Source: Acidimicrobiia bacterium (GTDB lineage Bacteria > Actinomycetota > Acidimicrobiia > Spongiisociales > UBA5794). Taken from it: 39,108 bases of DNA. The translations under genes were made by a program, and so were the position numbers. The stretch covers positions 74,583-113,690 of the forward strand of contig JASJAX010000006.1 of assembly GCA_030066755.1 (NCBI GenBank), written 5' to 3'. Under the pieces are notes generated by a model that made no database searches, was not told the origin of the DNA, and saw nothing but the letters and a program-made list of their open reading frames with translations. This document shows positions 1 to 8,738 of this stretch, piece after piece; position 1 is the first letter of the stretch; each line of letters begins with the position of its first letter.

Positions 1-1
1 C

Positions 2-580
2 CACGGCCATCCGCTCTGGATGAATCCCGCCGACGCCGACGCCCTCGACTTCGCCACGGGCGAGATGATCCGGATCAACACCGACATCGGGTACTTCGTC
101 ATGCGGGTGTGGCGCACCGAGGGCATCCGCCCGGGTGTCGTCGCGGCTTCGCATCACCTCGGCCGGTGGCGCCTCGCCGACGACGCGGGTAACGAACGTT
201 GGTCGTCGGCACTCGTCGACATTGCGCGCCGTGATGGTGGTTGGATGCTGCGGCAGAAGAAGGGCATCGCTCCGTTCCGCTCGGATGATCCCGACAGTGA
301 GCGGATCTGGTGGCAGGACGCCGGAGTGAATCAGAATCTTGCGTTCCCGGTACATCCGGATCCCATCAGCGGGATGCACGCCTGGCATCAACGGGTGCGG
401 CTCTCGGCTGCCGAGCCGGGCGACCGGTACGGGGATGTCTTCGTTGACACCAACCGTGCGCACGAGGTCTATCAGGAGTGGCTTGCCCTGACGAAGCCGG
501 GTCCGGGACCCGGTAACCTTCGTCGACCAATGTGGATCGACCGGCCGGTGAAGCCCACTCCTGATGCCTACCAGGCCTGA
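2..580 (+). CDS. Molybdopterin oxidoreductase, C-terminal part (5' truncated by window edge)
   Basis: The frame is open from the first bases of the window, so only the last 192 residues are present. The opening residues HGHPLWMNPADADAL, then a Gly-rich strand and PGVVAASHHLGRW, match the molybdopterin-dinucleotide-binding domain that closes DMSO-reductase-family enzymes. The later WWQDAGVNQN and HPDPISGMHAWHQ motifs lie where these enzymes cover the cofactor. Enzymes of this family transfer two electrons to or from small oxyanions, sulfur compounds or formate. The Fe-S and catalytic domains lie outside the window, so the substrate cannot be named. The next gene overlaps by 17 bases and looks like the dedicated chaperone, which supports the assignment. 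Confidence 0.82.
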   Translation, partial: HGHPLWMNPADADALDFATGEMIRINTDIGYFVMRVWRTEGIRPGVVAASHHLGRWRLADDAGNERWSSALVDIARRDGGWMLRQKKGIAPFRSDDPDSERIWWQDAGVNQNLAFPVHPDPISGMHAWHQRVRLSAAEPGDRYGDVFVDTNRAHEVYQEWLALTKPGPGPGNLRRPMWIDRPVKPTPDAYQA

Positions 581-1331
581 ATCATCATTTTCCGACGCCG
601 CCTCAGCTGCTGCGCATGAGGCCGCGTCGTGGCTGACCATCGCGGATGCGGTCCCCTCCGAGTGGGGTGACGTCGTTGCCGGCGAGTCCGAGGTCATTCG
701 TTTCCACGACCCCAGCTCCGATCTCGAGCGTCGCGCGGCCCGTTGGTCGCATCGACTCCCCGATCACCGCTTGCCCAGCCTCGCCCTCTTTGCGGCGGCC
801 TTGGCCCACGCCGAGAGCGAGGCCTGGGAGCGTGACGAGCCGCACCTCGCAACCCAGGCGTACGAGGATCGCCGGTTTCTCGCCGGAGATCGGATCGTGC
901 ATTGGGCCGTGCCCTGGCTCGACACGGTCGGGCGCTGCTATACCGATCTCCGTGCGGTGGCCCATGCGGCACGCAACTCACTGCTCGAGATCGCCGATCA
1001 CCTCCGTGTGGCACCGGACCTCGACGGTGCGTCCGCTCCCGGAGAGGATGCCTACGGGCCCGTTGCCCCGCATACGACCGATGGGCCGGCGCTTCGGTCG
1101 CTCTGGAGCGGAACCGTTCTCCTCGATGCCACGCTGCGATCGATGACCGGCGGCACCGACGTCGAGGCTGCGATCGCCGACCGGGACCACCGCACCGACC
1201 TGTCCGCGCTCTATTGGATCGCCGGTGGGCGGTGGGCGGGAATGGCCGATCGGCATCCCGGATCGGCCGCCCTGTGGCGCTCACTGGCGCAACGAGCCGA
1301 TCGCACCTGCGTGGCGTTGGCAGCCGGCTGA
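564..1331 (+). CDS. TorD/DmsD-like molybdoenzyme maturation chaperone
   Basis: This 255-residue, mostly helical protein starts inside the last codons of the molybdoenzyme gene, which suggests translational coupling; no Shine-Dalgarno is visible. The central stretch around residues 95-140 (RRFLAGDRIVHWAVPWLDTV followed by an aromatic/Leu helix) resembles the TorD-family pattern in which F-x-x-D/E-H-I-x-x-W-x-P-x-F precedes a long helix. TorD-type proteins bind the apo-molybdoenzyme and hold it for cofactor insertion and Tat export. The assignment rests on this weak motif plus position; sequence conservation in the family is low. It could instead be an unrelated helical protein co-transcribed with the enzyme. 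Confidence 0.6.
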   Translation: MPTRPESSFSDAASAAAHEAASWLTIADAVPSEWGDVVAGESEVIRFHDPSSDLERRAARWSHRLPDHRLPSLALFAAALAHAESEAWERDEPHLATQAYEDRRFLAGDRIVHWAVPWLDTVGRCYTDLRAVAHAARNSLLEIADHLRVAPDLDGASAPGEDAYGPVAPHTTDGPALRSLWSGTVLLDATLRSMTGGTDVEAAIADRDHRTDLSALYWIAGGRWAGMADRHPGSAALWRSLAQRADRTCVALAAG

Positions 1332-1394
1332 TCGCTGCGGCCTCCACCCCACTTCTCCCTCAACTTCACCCCAGACCCAGCCGACAGCTACCTC

Positions 1395-2213
1395 ATGCGT
1401 AAGTTGTTGATCGTTGCCGCGATGGTCGGCCTCACGATCCTGAGCGTTCCCGGCGCCGCCGGCGCCGCCTGCACGGTGCCGTCGACCGAGGATGGTCTGC
1501 GCCGCGCCGGGGTGGTCTTCGTCGGAACCGTCGAATCCGTGTCGAACGACGACCGGACCGCCGAGTTCGAGGTGCACTGGGTGTGGAAGGGCAAGGAAGT
1601 CGAGGAGAAGGTGACCGTCTCCGGCGAGTCCACCGACGAGGCGCTGCTCTCCGGTGACGACCGCAGGTTCCAGGCTGGAATCACCTACCTCGTCGCATCG
1701 TCGACGCCCTCACCTCCGTACATCTCCGATCGTTGCTCCGGCACGCGTGTGTGGCAGGAAGCCGGGACCGGTGGGGTCATCCCCAGCACGTACTCCGGCG
1801 TCCTCGGCGATGCGAAGCCGCAGAGTCCGATTCCCGTTGCGTCCGACGAGGTGACGGCGAACGTGCTCGACAACCCACTTGTCCCCATTGCAACCGGCGT
1901 CGTGGTGGCGGTGTTGCTCATCTACGCCATCGGCAAGGTGTTCCGTGGCCCCGAGCAGCCCACGGGTCCGGGTTCGCAGCGGCGGCGAAGTCGTCGATCC
2001 GGCTCGCGCCTTCCGAACGTTGGTCGCGTCGAGGAAGGTCGCCTGAGTGGCGGCTTCCGGCGCAGTGGCGTCTCCCAGGCAAAGAAACTCCGCAAGCGTA
2101 AGCGCGGTCGCAAGCGGTCGAAGAAGCCGCAGCGCAGTGCGAGCAAAGGAAGCCTGCGCACCGACCGGATCGCAGCGGCAGACGCCGACACCGACGCGGA
2201 TGTGACCGCCTAG
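1395..2213 (+). CDS. Secreted, membrane-anchored netrin-like (NTR/TIMP-fold) protein with polybasic tail
   Basis: The 272-residue product has four parts. Residues 1-25 are a signal peptide with an AGA-A type cleavage site. Residues 26-125 resemble small NTR/TIMP-like beta-barrels: Cys26 at the mature N-terminus, a VVFVGTVESV strand, EFEVHWVWKG and a second Cys at 114 that could pair with Cys26. Residues 162-182 form one transmembrane helix. Residues 184-272 are a tail very rich in Arg, Lys and Ser, predicted cytoplasmic. The function is unknown; bacterial NTR-like domains are usually extracytoplasmic binding modules. There is no obvious ribosome site before the ATG. The tail composition is unusual and is discussed as a finding. 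Confidence 0.72.
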   Translation: MRKLLIVAAMVGLTILSVPGAAGAACTVPSTEDGLRRAGVVFVGTVESVSNDDRTAEFEVHWVWKGKEVEEKVTVSGESTDEALLSGDDRRFQAGITYLVASSTPSPPYISDRCSGTRVWQEAGTGGVIPSTYSGVLGDAKPQSPIPVASDEVTANVLDNPLVPIATGVVVAVLLIYAIGKVFRGPEQPTGPGSQRRRSRRSGSRLPNVGRVEEGRLSGGFRRSGVSQAKKLRKRKRGRKRSKKPQRSASKGSLRTDRIAAADADTDADVTA

Positions 2214-2260
2214 CCGCGAGCGCATCTAGCCTCAGGACGAGGTATTCGACCTGAGGAGCA

Positions 2261-3883
2261 GTGGTGGATGCGATCACGGCATCGTCGGCCTGGCAGGCCC
2301 TCGAGTCACATGGAGCCGACGCCCCAATCGACCTGCGAACGGCCTTCGCCGATGATCCCGGTCGCGTCGGGAGGCTGACCTACGAAGCCGGCGATCTGTC
2401 GGTGGACCTCTCGAAACATCTCGTGTCCATGGACACGATCGATCGGTTGGCGTCGGTGGCCCGCGCTGCCCGACTCGACGAGCGCATCGCCGCGATGTTC
2501 GGCGGGGAGCACATCAACACGACGGAGGACCGCGCCGTGCTCCACACTGCGTTGCGGGCGTTGCCGGGCGATGACTTCGATGGCGACATCATTGCGGCGG
2601 TTCACGACGTGCTCGACCGAATGGCAGTCTTTGCGGAGCGGGTGCGCACCGGCAGCTGGGTCGGGCACACCGGTGCGCGCATCCGGTCGGTCGTCAACAT
2701 CGGCATCGGTGGTTCCGACCTCGGACCGGCCATGGCCTACCGGGCGTTGCGATCGTATGCGCATCCCGACATCGAGGCACACTTCGTGTCCAACATCGAC
2801 CCCGCTCATCTGGCGGCCGTGCTCGACCGCGTGGATCCCGAATCGACGCTGTTCATCGTGGCGTCGAAGACGTTCACCACGTTGGAGACGCTGAGCAACG
2901 CTCGGAGTGCACGGTCGTGGCTGATCGATGCTCTCGGTGATGAGCGCGCCGTTGCGAAACACTTCGTGGCGCTGTCGACGAACGCCGAAGCGGTGGCGGA
3001 ATTCGGCATCGACACGGACGCGATGTTCGGCTTCTGGGACTGGGTAGGTGGCCGCTACTCGATGGATTCGGCGATCGGCCTGAGCCTGATGATCTCGATC
3101 GGGCCGGATCGGTTCCGGGAGCTGCTGGCAGGCTTCCGCACGATCGACCTGCACTTCCGGAACACGCCGATCGAGCGCAACGTCCCGGCGCTGCTGGGCC
3201 TGATCGGTATCTGGTACCGCAACGTGCTCGGCTACCCGACGTACGCAGTGCTTCCCTACAGCCAGGACCTCGACCGGTTCGCCGCCTACCTCCAGCAGCT
3301 CGACATGGAGTCGAACGGCAAGCGGGTCCGTCACGACGGTTCATCCGTGGACCTCGACACCGGCCCCATCGTGTGGGGTGAGCCGGGGACAAACGGGCAG
3401 CACGCGTTCTATCAGCTGATCCATCAGGGCACGACCGTGGTGCCGGCCGACCTCATTGGATTCCTCGAACCGAACGACGACATCGGCGGCCAACACGACC
3501 TGTTGATGGGAAACCTGTTTGCCCAAGCGGAAGCGCTTGCGTTTGGCAAGACCTCCGAGGAGGTGGCGGCCGCCGGTGTGGCGGAGGAACTGGTGCCACA
3601 TCGCACCTTCCCCGGCAACCGCCCAACGTCGTTGATCCTGGCGCCACGTCTCACGCCGTCGGTCCTCGGGCAGCTGATCGCCCTGTACGAGCACAAGGTG
3701 TTCACCCAAGGCGTGATCTGGGGGATCAACTCGTTCGATCAGTGGGGGGTGGAGCTGGGCAAGGCTTTGGCGACGCGGATCATCGGCGAGCTCACCGATG
3801 ACAGCGCACCCTCGCTCGAGCACGACGGCTCCACCAACGCTGCCATCACTCGGTATCGGGCGGCTCGCGGTCGGCGCACGTGA
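2261..3883 (+). CDS. pgi: Glucose-6-phosphate isomerase
   Basis: This enzyme interconverts glucose 6-phosphate and fructose 6-phosphate in the cytoplasm. The 540-residue length is that of bacterial Pgi. Visible signatures are [18 protein letters not shown] (phosphate-binding SIS region), [19 protein letters not shown] (family signature 1), the catalytic-Glu region [10 protein letters not shown], the catalytic His in [13 protein letters not shown] and the C-terminal catalytic Lys in [11 protein letters not shown]. The start is GTG, chosen because GAGGAG lies about 5-8 bases upstream; a second GTG follows immediately. The stop overlaps the next gene's GTG in a GTGA junction, so the two genes are probably one transcript. 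Confidence 0.97.
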   Translation: MVDAITASSAWQALESHGADAPIDLRTAFADDPGRVGRLTYEAGDLSVDLSKHLVSMDTIDRLASVARAARLDERIAAMFGGEHINTTEDRAVLHTALRALPGDDFDGDIIAAVHDVLDRMAVFAERVRTGSWVGHTGARIRSVVNIGIGGSDLGPAMAYRALRSYAHPDIEAHFVSNIDPAHLAAVLDRVDPESTLFIVASKTFTTLETLSNARSARSWLIDALGDERAVAKHFVALSTNAEAVAEFGIDTDAMFGFWDWVGGRYSMDSAIGLSLMISIGPDRFRELLAGFRTIDLHFRNTPIERNVPALLGLIGIWYRNVLGYPTYAVLPYSQDLDRFAAYLQQLDMESNGKRVRHDGSSVDLDTGPIVWGEPGTNGQHAFYQLIHQGTTVVPADLIGFLEPNDDIGGQHDLLMGNLFAQAEALAFGKTSEEVAAAGVAEELVPHRTFPGNRPTSLILAPRLTPSVLGQLIALYEHKVFTQGVIWGINSFDQWGVELGKALATRIIGELTDDSAPSLEHDGSTNAAITRYRAARGRRT

Positions 3884-4644
3884 GGGCGGCGTCGTTCACA
3901 ACCGCAGATGGAGAGATCGCACCGGCGATCACGACGGACCAGATGCGCGAGGTGGACCGGGTCGCGATCGAGGAGACCGGCCCCAACCTGTTTCAGATGA
4001 TGGAGAACGCTGGCCGCAATCTGGCGCTCCTTGCCATCGACACCCTTGGAGATCAATGGCGAGCCATGCCGATCGTTGTGTTGGCCGGGACGGGCGGCAA
4101 CGGCGGTGGCGGCATCTGCGCGGCCCGGCACCTGGCCAACCGCGGTGCCGACGTCACGGTGGTCGTCACCGATGAGTCTCGACTCGGCGACGTGCCGCAG
4201 GCACAGCTCGAGGTGTTTCGAGGAACTCCAGGTCGAGTCGGCGCCGTGGAGATCGTGTCCAGCCTGCAGCCGGGCCTGATCCTGGACGCCGTCATCGGAT
4301 ACAGCCTCCGCGGTGCCCCACATGGACCGAGCCGCGAGCTGATCGAGTGGACGAACGACCAGTGGGCGCCCGTGGTGGCCCTCGACGTGCCCTCGGGAAT
4401 CGACTCGACCACCGGAGAGGCGCCGGGTGCTTCGGTGCGCGCAACCAGAACCATGACCCTTGCGCTCCCAAAGACCGGCCTGGTCACCGAAGCGGTGGGT
4501 GAGCTCTGGCTCGCGGACATCGGGATCCCTGCCGAGGTCTACTCCCGAGTCGGGGTCGACGTCCCGGCGACGCTGTTCGGTGCCGACTTCCGGGTCCAGC
4601 TGACGACCTACCAGCCGCTCATGGCCCCCGGGCAGGGTGGTTGA
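3880..4644 (+). CDS. nnrE: NAD(P)H-hydrate epimerase (YjeF N-terminal domain)
   Basis: This is a metabolite-repair enzyme that epimerises damaged R-NAD(P)HX so that the partner dehydratase can restore NAD(P)H. The 254 residues cover the YjeF N-terminal domain only: [15 protein letters not shown] and [10 protein letters not shown] near the N-terminus, the Gly-rich loop GTGGNGGGG for dinucleotide binding, and [16 protein letters not shown] around residue 170. The C-terminal ribokinase-like dehydratase domain found in many bacterial fusions is absent, and no separate copy is seen nearby. It starts with GTG overlapping the pgi stop. Its 3' end overlaps the convergent HNH gene by 26 bases. Confidence 0.9.
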   Translation: MRAASFTTADGEIAPAITTDQMREVDRVAIEETGPNLFQMMENAGRNLALLAIDTLGDQWRAMPIVVLAGTGGNGGGGICAARHLANRGADVTVVVTDESRLGDVPQAQLEVFRGTPGRVGAVEIVSSLQPGLILDAVIGYSLRGAPHGPSRELIEWTNDQWAPVVALDVPSGIDSTTGEAPGASVRATRTMTLALPKTGLVTEAVGELWLADIGIPAEVYSRVGVDVPATLFGADFRVQLTTYQPLMAPGQGG

Positions 4645-5836
4645 ACTCGAGCGTGCCATCCGGTGACCGGGTGATGGTCCACCGGGTTTGGTGGATGAGC
4701 GTGTGGTGGCGTCGGCACAGCAGCACCATGTTGTCGACTGCCGTCTTGCCGTTGTCGAGCCACGAGATGATGTGGTGCGCATCGCACCAGCTAGGCAACC
4801 GATCGCAGGACGGGAAGCGGCAGTGTCGGTCACGTACCGCGAGGGCTCGCTTCTGCGCCGATGTAGCCACACGCTCAGCCCGGCCGACGTCCAGCACGAC
4901 CGATTCACCGTTCGTCACGTGTCGGGTGACCGTCGCGCAACACGCTGCTTGCTCGAGTGCGTTGCGTGTGACTGGTCCGATGCCCTCGAGATCACACCGT
5001 GCGGCGATCACGTCGGCCGGCTCGCCCGTCAGCGCAGGCAGGTCGATGACGAAGTTGAGGTTGGGCGGTGTCGCACGCCCGGTGTCGGCGGTTGCTGCCA
5101 GCTCGACCAAGGCGTCGGCGCGACGCTGCGCCAAGGTGCGAGGCCCCTCGGGAGCATCCGCAGGGTCCGGTGGAGCGAGATGATCCAGGCGGTTGAGGAA
5201 GGTCTGTCCTCCGACGGGATCGAGGCGGAATGTGCCTTCGACCCAGCCGCCGAGGGTCACTGCGGCGTAGAGGTGCCGCCGCTCCCACTGCTTCTCGTGG
5301 GTGTCGGCTGCGAGGTGATCGTCGGCGAGGCTCGCCCACCGACGCATCACCGTGGTGAACTCGCGCACCGGGAGGGTTCTGGCTTGCTCGACCAGCGTGT
5401 GCACATGCTCAGCGAGCAGCGGCTCGCGGTGCGGCGACACGACTCGGCTCATCGCCGTCACGTGGGGCTCTGTCAACTGGTGATCGGCCAGTGCGTCACG
5501 GATTACATCGTGGCGGTCCACCAGGCGGGCTGTCTTCACCGTCCTGCGGGCTTCCGCAGCAGCGAGCGGCGTCCGGTGTTCCAACCACGATGCGGCGGAC
5601 AACGATCCGTCGAGCTCCCAGGCTCGGTCGCGGTCCCATTCTCCAACGAGGCGCAGGACCTCAGCGTTGAGCCGCTCCTGGAGTGCCAGCAGTCGGGTCA
5701 CTCGCTCTGATCTGGCGACACCAGGCCATCCGGCCCGGTCCTCCGCCGCCAAACCGGCGAGGCCCTGTTCGATTGTCTTCAGCGGGTCGAAGCCCGCGCC
5801 GTCTGATTCTTCGACTCGATCCCGTAGGTCGAGCAT
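4619..5836 (-). CDS. DUF222 / HNH endonuclease-domain protein (13E12-repeat type)
   Basis: The 405-residue protein has an actinobacterial DUF222 region over roughly residues 40-330 and an HNH domain near the end: CRFPSCDRLPSWCDAHHIISW followed by a NMVLLCRRHHTLIH segment. This gives two Cys pairs for structural zinc and the His-Asn-His catalytic core. Such proteins are multicopy in actinobacterial genomes; their role is poorly known and some behave like intein or mobile-element relatives. The gene stands alone, with its 3' end running into nnrE. An inverted repeat lies directly upstream of its ATG at 5847-5864. Confidence 0.9.
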   Translation of the reverse strand: MLDLRDRVEESDGAGFDPLKTIEQGLAGLAAEDRAGWPGVARSERVTRLLALQERLNAEVLRLVGEWDRDRAWELDGSLSAASWLEHRTPLAAAEARRTVKTARLVDRHDVIRDALADHQLTEPHVTAMSRVVSPHREPLLAEHVHTLVEQARTLPVREFTTVMRRWASLADDHLAADTHEKQWERRHLYAAVTLGGWVEGTFRLDPVGGQTFLNRLDHLAPPDPADAPEGPRTLAQRRADALVELAATADTGRATPPNLNFVIDLPALTGEPADVIAARCDLEGIGPVTRNALEQAACCATVTRHVTNGESVVLDVGRAERVATSAQKRALAVRDRHCRFPSCDRLPSWCDAHHIISWLDNGKTAVDNMVLLCRRHHTLIHQTRWTITRSPDGTLEFNHPARGP

Positions 5837-5846
5837 GTGCGCATCG

Positions 5847-5864
5847 TGTCACCCGGGTGTGACA
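5847..5864. promoter_or_regulatory. Inverted repeat upstream of the HNH gene
   Basis: TGTCAC-CCGGGT-GTGACA is a perfect 6-base inverted repeat around a 6-base spacer, beginning 11 bases upstream of the HNH gene's ATG and within the 48-base gap after the PPOX gene. It could be an operator or a short transcript hairpin. No binding protein can be named. Confidence 0.4.
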
Positions 5865-5884
5865 AGAACGGACGCTCGTCGGAG

Positions 5885-6334
5885 TCAATCCGCCGCGTCG
5901 ACCCAACTGCCCTGCCGCATGATCGTTCGCCCGGTGGTCTCGGTGACGCTATTCCAGGCGCGGATGGTTCGAGGCGAGACGATCAGCAGTGACCATTCAC
6001 CCTCTTGATCGGCCGGGCTCCAGCCGGCCCGCTGCACGAACCGGTCGGCGAGTTCCGGATCGAGGGAGGAGTAGTCGAGGACTTCGACGGTGCCCTCGAT
6101 CAGGACCACGTCCTCGGCGCTGTCGAGCGAGGCTTTGACCGCACGGGTTGCAACCGCGTTCTGAACAGTCGGGCTCTTGGTGGGCGTGGCAACGAGGACT
6201 CGAGCGCCGTCCCAGGCGAGGGACAGGGGAACGAGGTGCGGTGTCCCCGTCGCCGATGCCGTTGCGAGCCAGACGTTCGGTTCGGTTTCGAGCCGGCGGA
6301 TCGTGTCGGCCCGGCGCTGCTGAGCACTTCTCAT
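5885..6334 (-). CDS. PPOX-class (pyridoxamine oxidase-like) F420/FMN-binding protein
   Basis: This 149-residue single-domain split-barrel flavoprotein has LETEPNVWLATASATGTPHLVPLS, the usual opening strand pair, then LVATPTKSPTVQNA and VVLIEGTVEVLD. That is the arrangement of small PPOX-family F420- or FMN-dependent reductases. The chosen ATG overlaps the permease stop as TGATG; an in-frame extension further upstream would lie entirely inside the permease gene. It is the third gene of the DrrAB-like operon, so it may act on the compound exported or be simply co-transcribed. The substrate and the cofactor (F420, FMN or haem) cannot be told from sequence. Confidence 0.83.
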   Translation of the reverse strand: MRSAQQRRADTIRRLETEPNVWLATASATGTPHLVPLSLAWDGARVLVATPTKSPTVQNAVATRAVKASLDSAEDVVLIEGTVEVLDYSSLDPELADRFVQRAGWSPADQEGEWSLLIVSPRTIRAWNSVTETTGRTIMRQGSWVDAAD

Positions 6335-7122
6335 CACGACACCTCTCGAGTCCGCATGCGCTCGAATACTTGGATTGACAGAATTGCAAAGGCCACGGTC
6401 ATCGCCACGGCCCACGCAATCGTACGCAGTACCAAGTCACCTGCGTCGGTGCCTTCGCTGAGCGCTCGGATGGCATCGGCGGTGACCGATACGGGTTGGT
6501 TCCGCGCAAACGCCTGCAGCCAACCGGGCATTTGCTCAACAGCAGTGAACACGCTCCCAGCGAACATGAGCGGGAACAGCCAGAAGACCCTGACCAGCGG
6601 AACGACCTGAGGATCGCGCACCAGCGTCGCCACGAGTGCGTTCACCCAGGAGATGGCATAGCCCAAGGCAACCGCCAAGGCCACGGAGCCGAACGCGCCC
6701 AGCGGTGAAGCGAAACGGAATCCGAGCAGGTGGCCCACCGCAGCAACGAGGACCACGGCAGGGAGATTCCGCAGCCCATCAGCGATCGTGCGACCCGCCA
6801 AGACGGCGAGCCGACTCATGGGTGCGGCCCGGAAACGCTCGACGACCCGATCATTCAGGTCGGCGGCCAGGCCCTCCCCGGTCACGCTCGATCCAATGAG
6901 CACCGTCACGAGCAGCATCCCGGGAACCAGGTACTGCGCATAGTCCACGCCGGCGCCGGCAGCGATGACGCCCCCGAAGACGTAGTAGAAGAGGAGCATC
7001 GTGAAGACTCCGGCCGACGCGCCGAAGGTGATGAGTTCAGGTTGGCGTACGCTTCGCATGAGGTCACGCCACGTCATGGCGGCGATGTCACTCACCGGGC
7101 GTGGCCCCGTCCGAGAAGTCAT
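6334..7122 (-). CDS. ABC-2 type transporter permease (DrrB-like)
   Basis: The 262 residues carry about six hydrophobic segments, starting near LITFGASAGVFTMLLFYYVFG, and include the ABC-2 permease pattern GMLLVTVLIGSSVTGEGLAADL and RFRAAPMSRLAVLAGRTIADG. In this family that region contacts the ATPase. It pairs with the ATPase gene immediately upstream, its ATG overlapping that gene's stop by four bases. DrrAB-type exporters move hydrophobic drugs, glycolipids or antibiotics out of the cell; no substrate can be inferred. A PPOX gene follows with an overlapping start. Confidence 0.9.
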   Translation of the reverse strand: MTSRTGPRPVSDIAAMTWRDLMRSVRQPELITFGASAGVFTMLLFYYVFGGVIAAGAGVDYAQYLVPGMLLVTVLIGSSVTGEGLAADLNDRVVERFRAAPMSRLAVLAGRTIADGLRNLPAVVLVAAVGHLLGFRFASPLGAFGSVALAVALGYAISWVNALVATLVRDPQVVPLVRVFWLFPLMFAGSVFTAVEQMPGWLQAFARNQPVSVTADAIRALSEGTDAGDLVLRTIAWAVAMTVAFAILSIQVFERMRTREVS

Positions 7123-8072
7123 GCTGACTCCTCGCGCCGTTCGACGGCCTGGCCAGTGAGGGCGAGATAAGCGTCGTCGAGTGTCGGCCGGTGTACCTCG
7201 AAATCGACAACCCCGATACCAGCGTCTGCCAGAGCCGCCAACGCCGCAAAGCCGTCCATCCGGGTGTCGGTACGAATGTGGAGCGACTCGTCGCCGGCCG
7301 CGCTCAGGTCCTCACCGGTGAGCACCCCCGACGCCGCCTCGCGCTCCGCTGCGCTCGTGAAGGTCACGACCAGGGTGTCGCGTTTGAGCGCATTCTTGAG
7401 CTCGGTTGGTGATCCGCGGCCAACCTCGATCCCCGTATCGATCACCAGGATCTCATCAGCCAGATAGTCGGCCTCATCCATGTTCTGTGTGGTCAGGAGC
7501 ACCGCCGTTCCCAGTTCGAACAAACTCTCGATCTCCCTCCAGATGGTCAAACGACTGGCCGGGTCGAGTCCGGCCGTGGGTTCATCGAGAAACACGACCG
7601 GTGGCTGGGCCACGATCGACACGGCAAGGTCGAGGCGCCGCCGTTCCCCGCCCGAAAACGTCTCAACCGGCCGATCGATGAATTCGGCCATGTCGAACCG
7701 CTCGATGAGCTCACCACTCCGTTGAGCCGAGACGCGCCTCGGGAGGTGGTAGAGCCAGCCGAAGAGCTTGAGGTTCTCCCGTCCCGTCAGCTTGAGGTCG
7801 AGGGTGGTGGATTGACCGGCGAGCCCAATGCTGGCCCGCGCGTCATCAGGGTTCGCGACAACGTCGAAGCCGGCGATTCGAGCGCTGCCGGAGTCCGGCT
7901 GCTCGAGCGTGCTGAGTACCCTGACGGTGGTGCTCTTGCCCGCACCGTTCGGTCCAAGGAGCCCGAGCACGCGGCCCGGGGCGACTTCGAAGCTCAATCC
8001 GTCGACCGCCTGGACTACTCCAAAGGCCTTGCTCAGCTCCTCGACCTCGATCAAGCCAGACCCTTCCGCCAT
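7119..8072 (-). CDS. ABC transporter ATP-binding protein (DrrA-like)
   Basis: This is the nucleotide-binding subunit for the adjacent permease. It shows Walker A GPNGAGKST, a Q-loop at LAGQSTTLD, signature FSGGERRRLDLA, Walker B VVFLDEPTAGLDP and a switch-region TTQNMDEAD; the usual switch His is replaced by Gln, common in DrrA-type proteins. A C-terminal domain of about 90 residues after the nucleotide fold is typical of the DrrA subfamily. The start is placed at the ATG before AEGSGLIEVEEL; an upstream in-frame GTG at 8111 would add 13 residues that look non-homologous. It heads a three-gene minus-strand operon (ATPase, permease, PPOX). Confidence 0.93.
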   Translation of the reverse strand: MAEGSGLIEVEELSKAFGVVQAVDGLSFEVAPGRVLGLLGPNGAGKSTTVRVLSTLEQPDSGSARIAGFDVVANPDDARASIGLAGQSTTLDLKLTGRENLKLFGWLYHLPRRVSAQRSGELIERFDMAEFIDRPVETFSGGERRRLDLAVSIVAQPPVVFLDEPTAGLDPASRLTIWREIESLFELGTAVLLTTQNMDEADYLADEILVIDTGIEVGRGSPTELKNALKRDTLVVTFTSAAEREAASGVLTGEDLSAAGDESLHIRTDTRMDGFAALAALADAGIGVVDFEVHRPTLDDAYLALTGQAVERREESA

Positions 8073-8160
8073 CACGCACCCCGCGCTCCGCCTCTCCAGG
8101 AGGCTACGCACACGCCTCGTGAGTGTGCAGGCTCAGATCCCGGCCAGAGAACTACGACGA

Positions 8161-8523
8161 TCACTCGTCGCCGGGCAACGGGCCGAAGAACCCGAGGACC
8201 CGGGCCACTTTCCCGTCCTCGTCCAGTTCCGCGACGTCGAAACCAGTCAGGACGACCTCACCGCCCCGGCTGATCTCCCAGGAGTAGCGGTAGAGGCGGT
8301 GATGGCCGTCGATCCCGCTCGTCCGTGAGTATTGGGCCCCCGGGATCCGTGCCTGCACGTCATGGACGTTCGCCTCGAACTCGTCGATGCCGTTGGTCTC
8401 AACGCTTGGATCGATGAACTGGACGTCGGCGGTCAACGCCTTCTCGAGATGGCTCCGCACCCTCGCAGGATTGCTCTCGTTCCATGCGGCCAGCATGTGA
8501 TCGAACGACTCAGGATGCGCCAT
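8161..8523 (-). CDS. NTF2-like / SnoaL-like small protein
   Basis: This 120-residue protein fits an NTF2-like alpha+beta cone. An N-terminal helix (HMLAAWNESNPARVRSHLEKALTADVQF) is followed by IDPSVETNGIDEFEANV and paired strands ending VARVLGFFG. Many members are small isomerases, hydrolases or binding proteins; the function here is unknown. An AAGGAG ribosome site precedes the ATG, and a possible -10 (TAGGAT on the minus strand, 8553-8548) lies upstream. It is transcribed towards the DrrA operon with an 88-base gap and divergently from the quinone oxidoreductase. Confidence 0.78.
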   Translation of the reverse strand: MAHPESFDHMLAAWNESNPARVRSHLEKALTADVQFIDPSVETNGIDEFEANVHDVQARIPGAQYSRTSGIDGHHRLYRYSWEISRGGEVVLTGFDVAELDEDGKVARVLGFFGPLPGDE

Positions 8524-8580
8524 CGAGCTCCTTGGTATGGCGCCACGATCCTACCTGGGGGCACTACTCGGGCATTCTCA

Positions 8581-8598
8581 GCCGGTGACCTCACCGGC
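8581..8598. promoter_or_regulatory. 18-base palindrome in a divergent promoter region
   Basis: GCCGGTGA-CC-TCACCGGC is a perfect 8-base inverted repeat with only two bases between the arms, so it suits a dimeric repressor better than an RNA hairpin. It lies in the 215-base region between the NTF2-like gene (minus) and the quinone oxidoreductase (plus), near the expected -35 zone of the minus-strand gene. Nothing else is coded in this region. A TAGCGT -10-like hexamer for the plus-strand gene sits at 8704-8709, followed by a GGGAG ribosome site. Confidence 0.5.
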
Positions 8599-8738
8599 GA
8601 TGCGTATCTGCATGGTCGTGAAGTCGGTCGTGACGGTCCCGGAACCGGCGAGCGATTCGTAGGCTCGAGACCAGGCGTTCCGGCCCGGTCCTGCACAGCC
8701 AACTAGCGTGGCGGCGCACGCGGGAGAGGGATGAACCA

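Noticed and set aside
2306-3334. Minus-strand open frame of 342 codons
   Set aside because: Antisense to pgi, which carries all its catalytic motifs; His/Arg-rich shadow translation.
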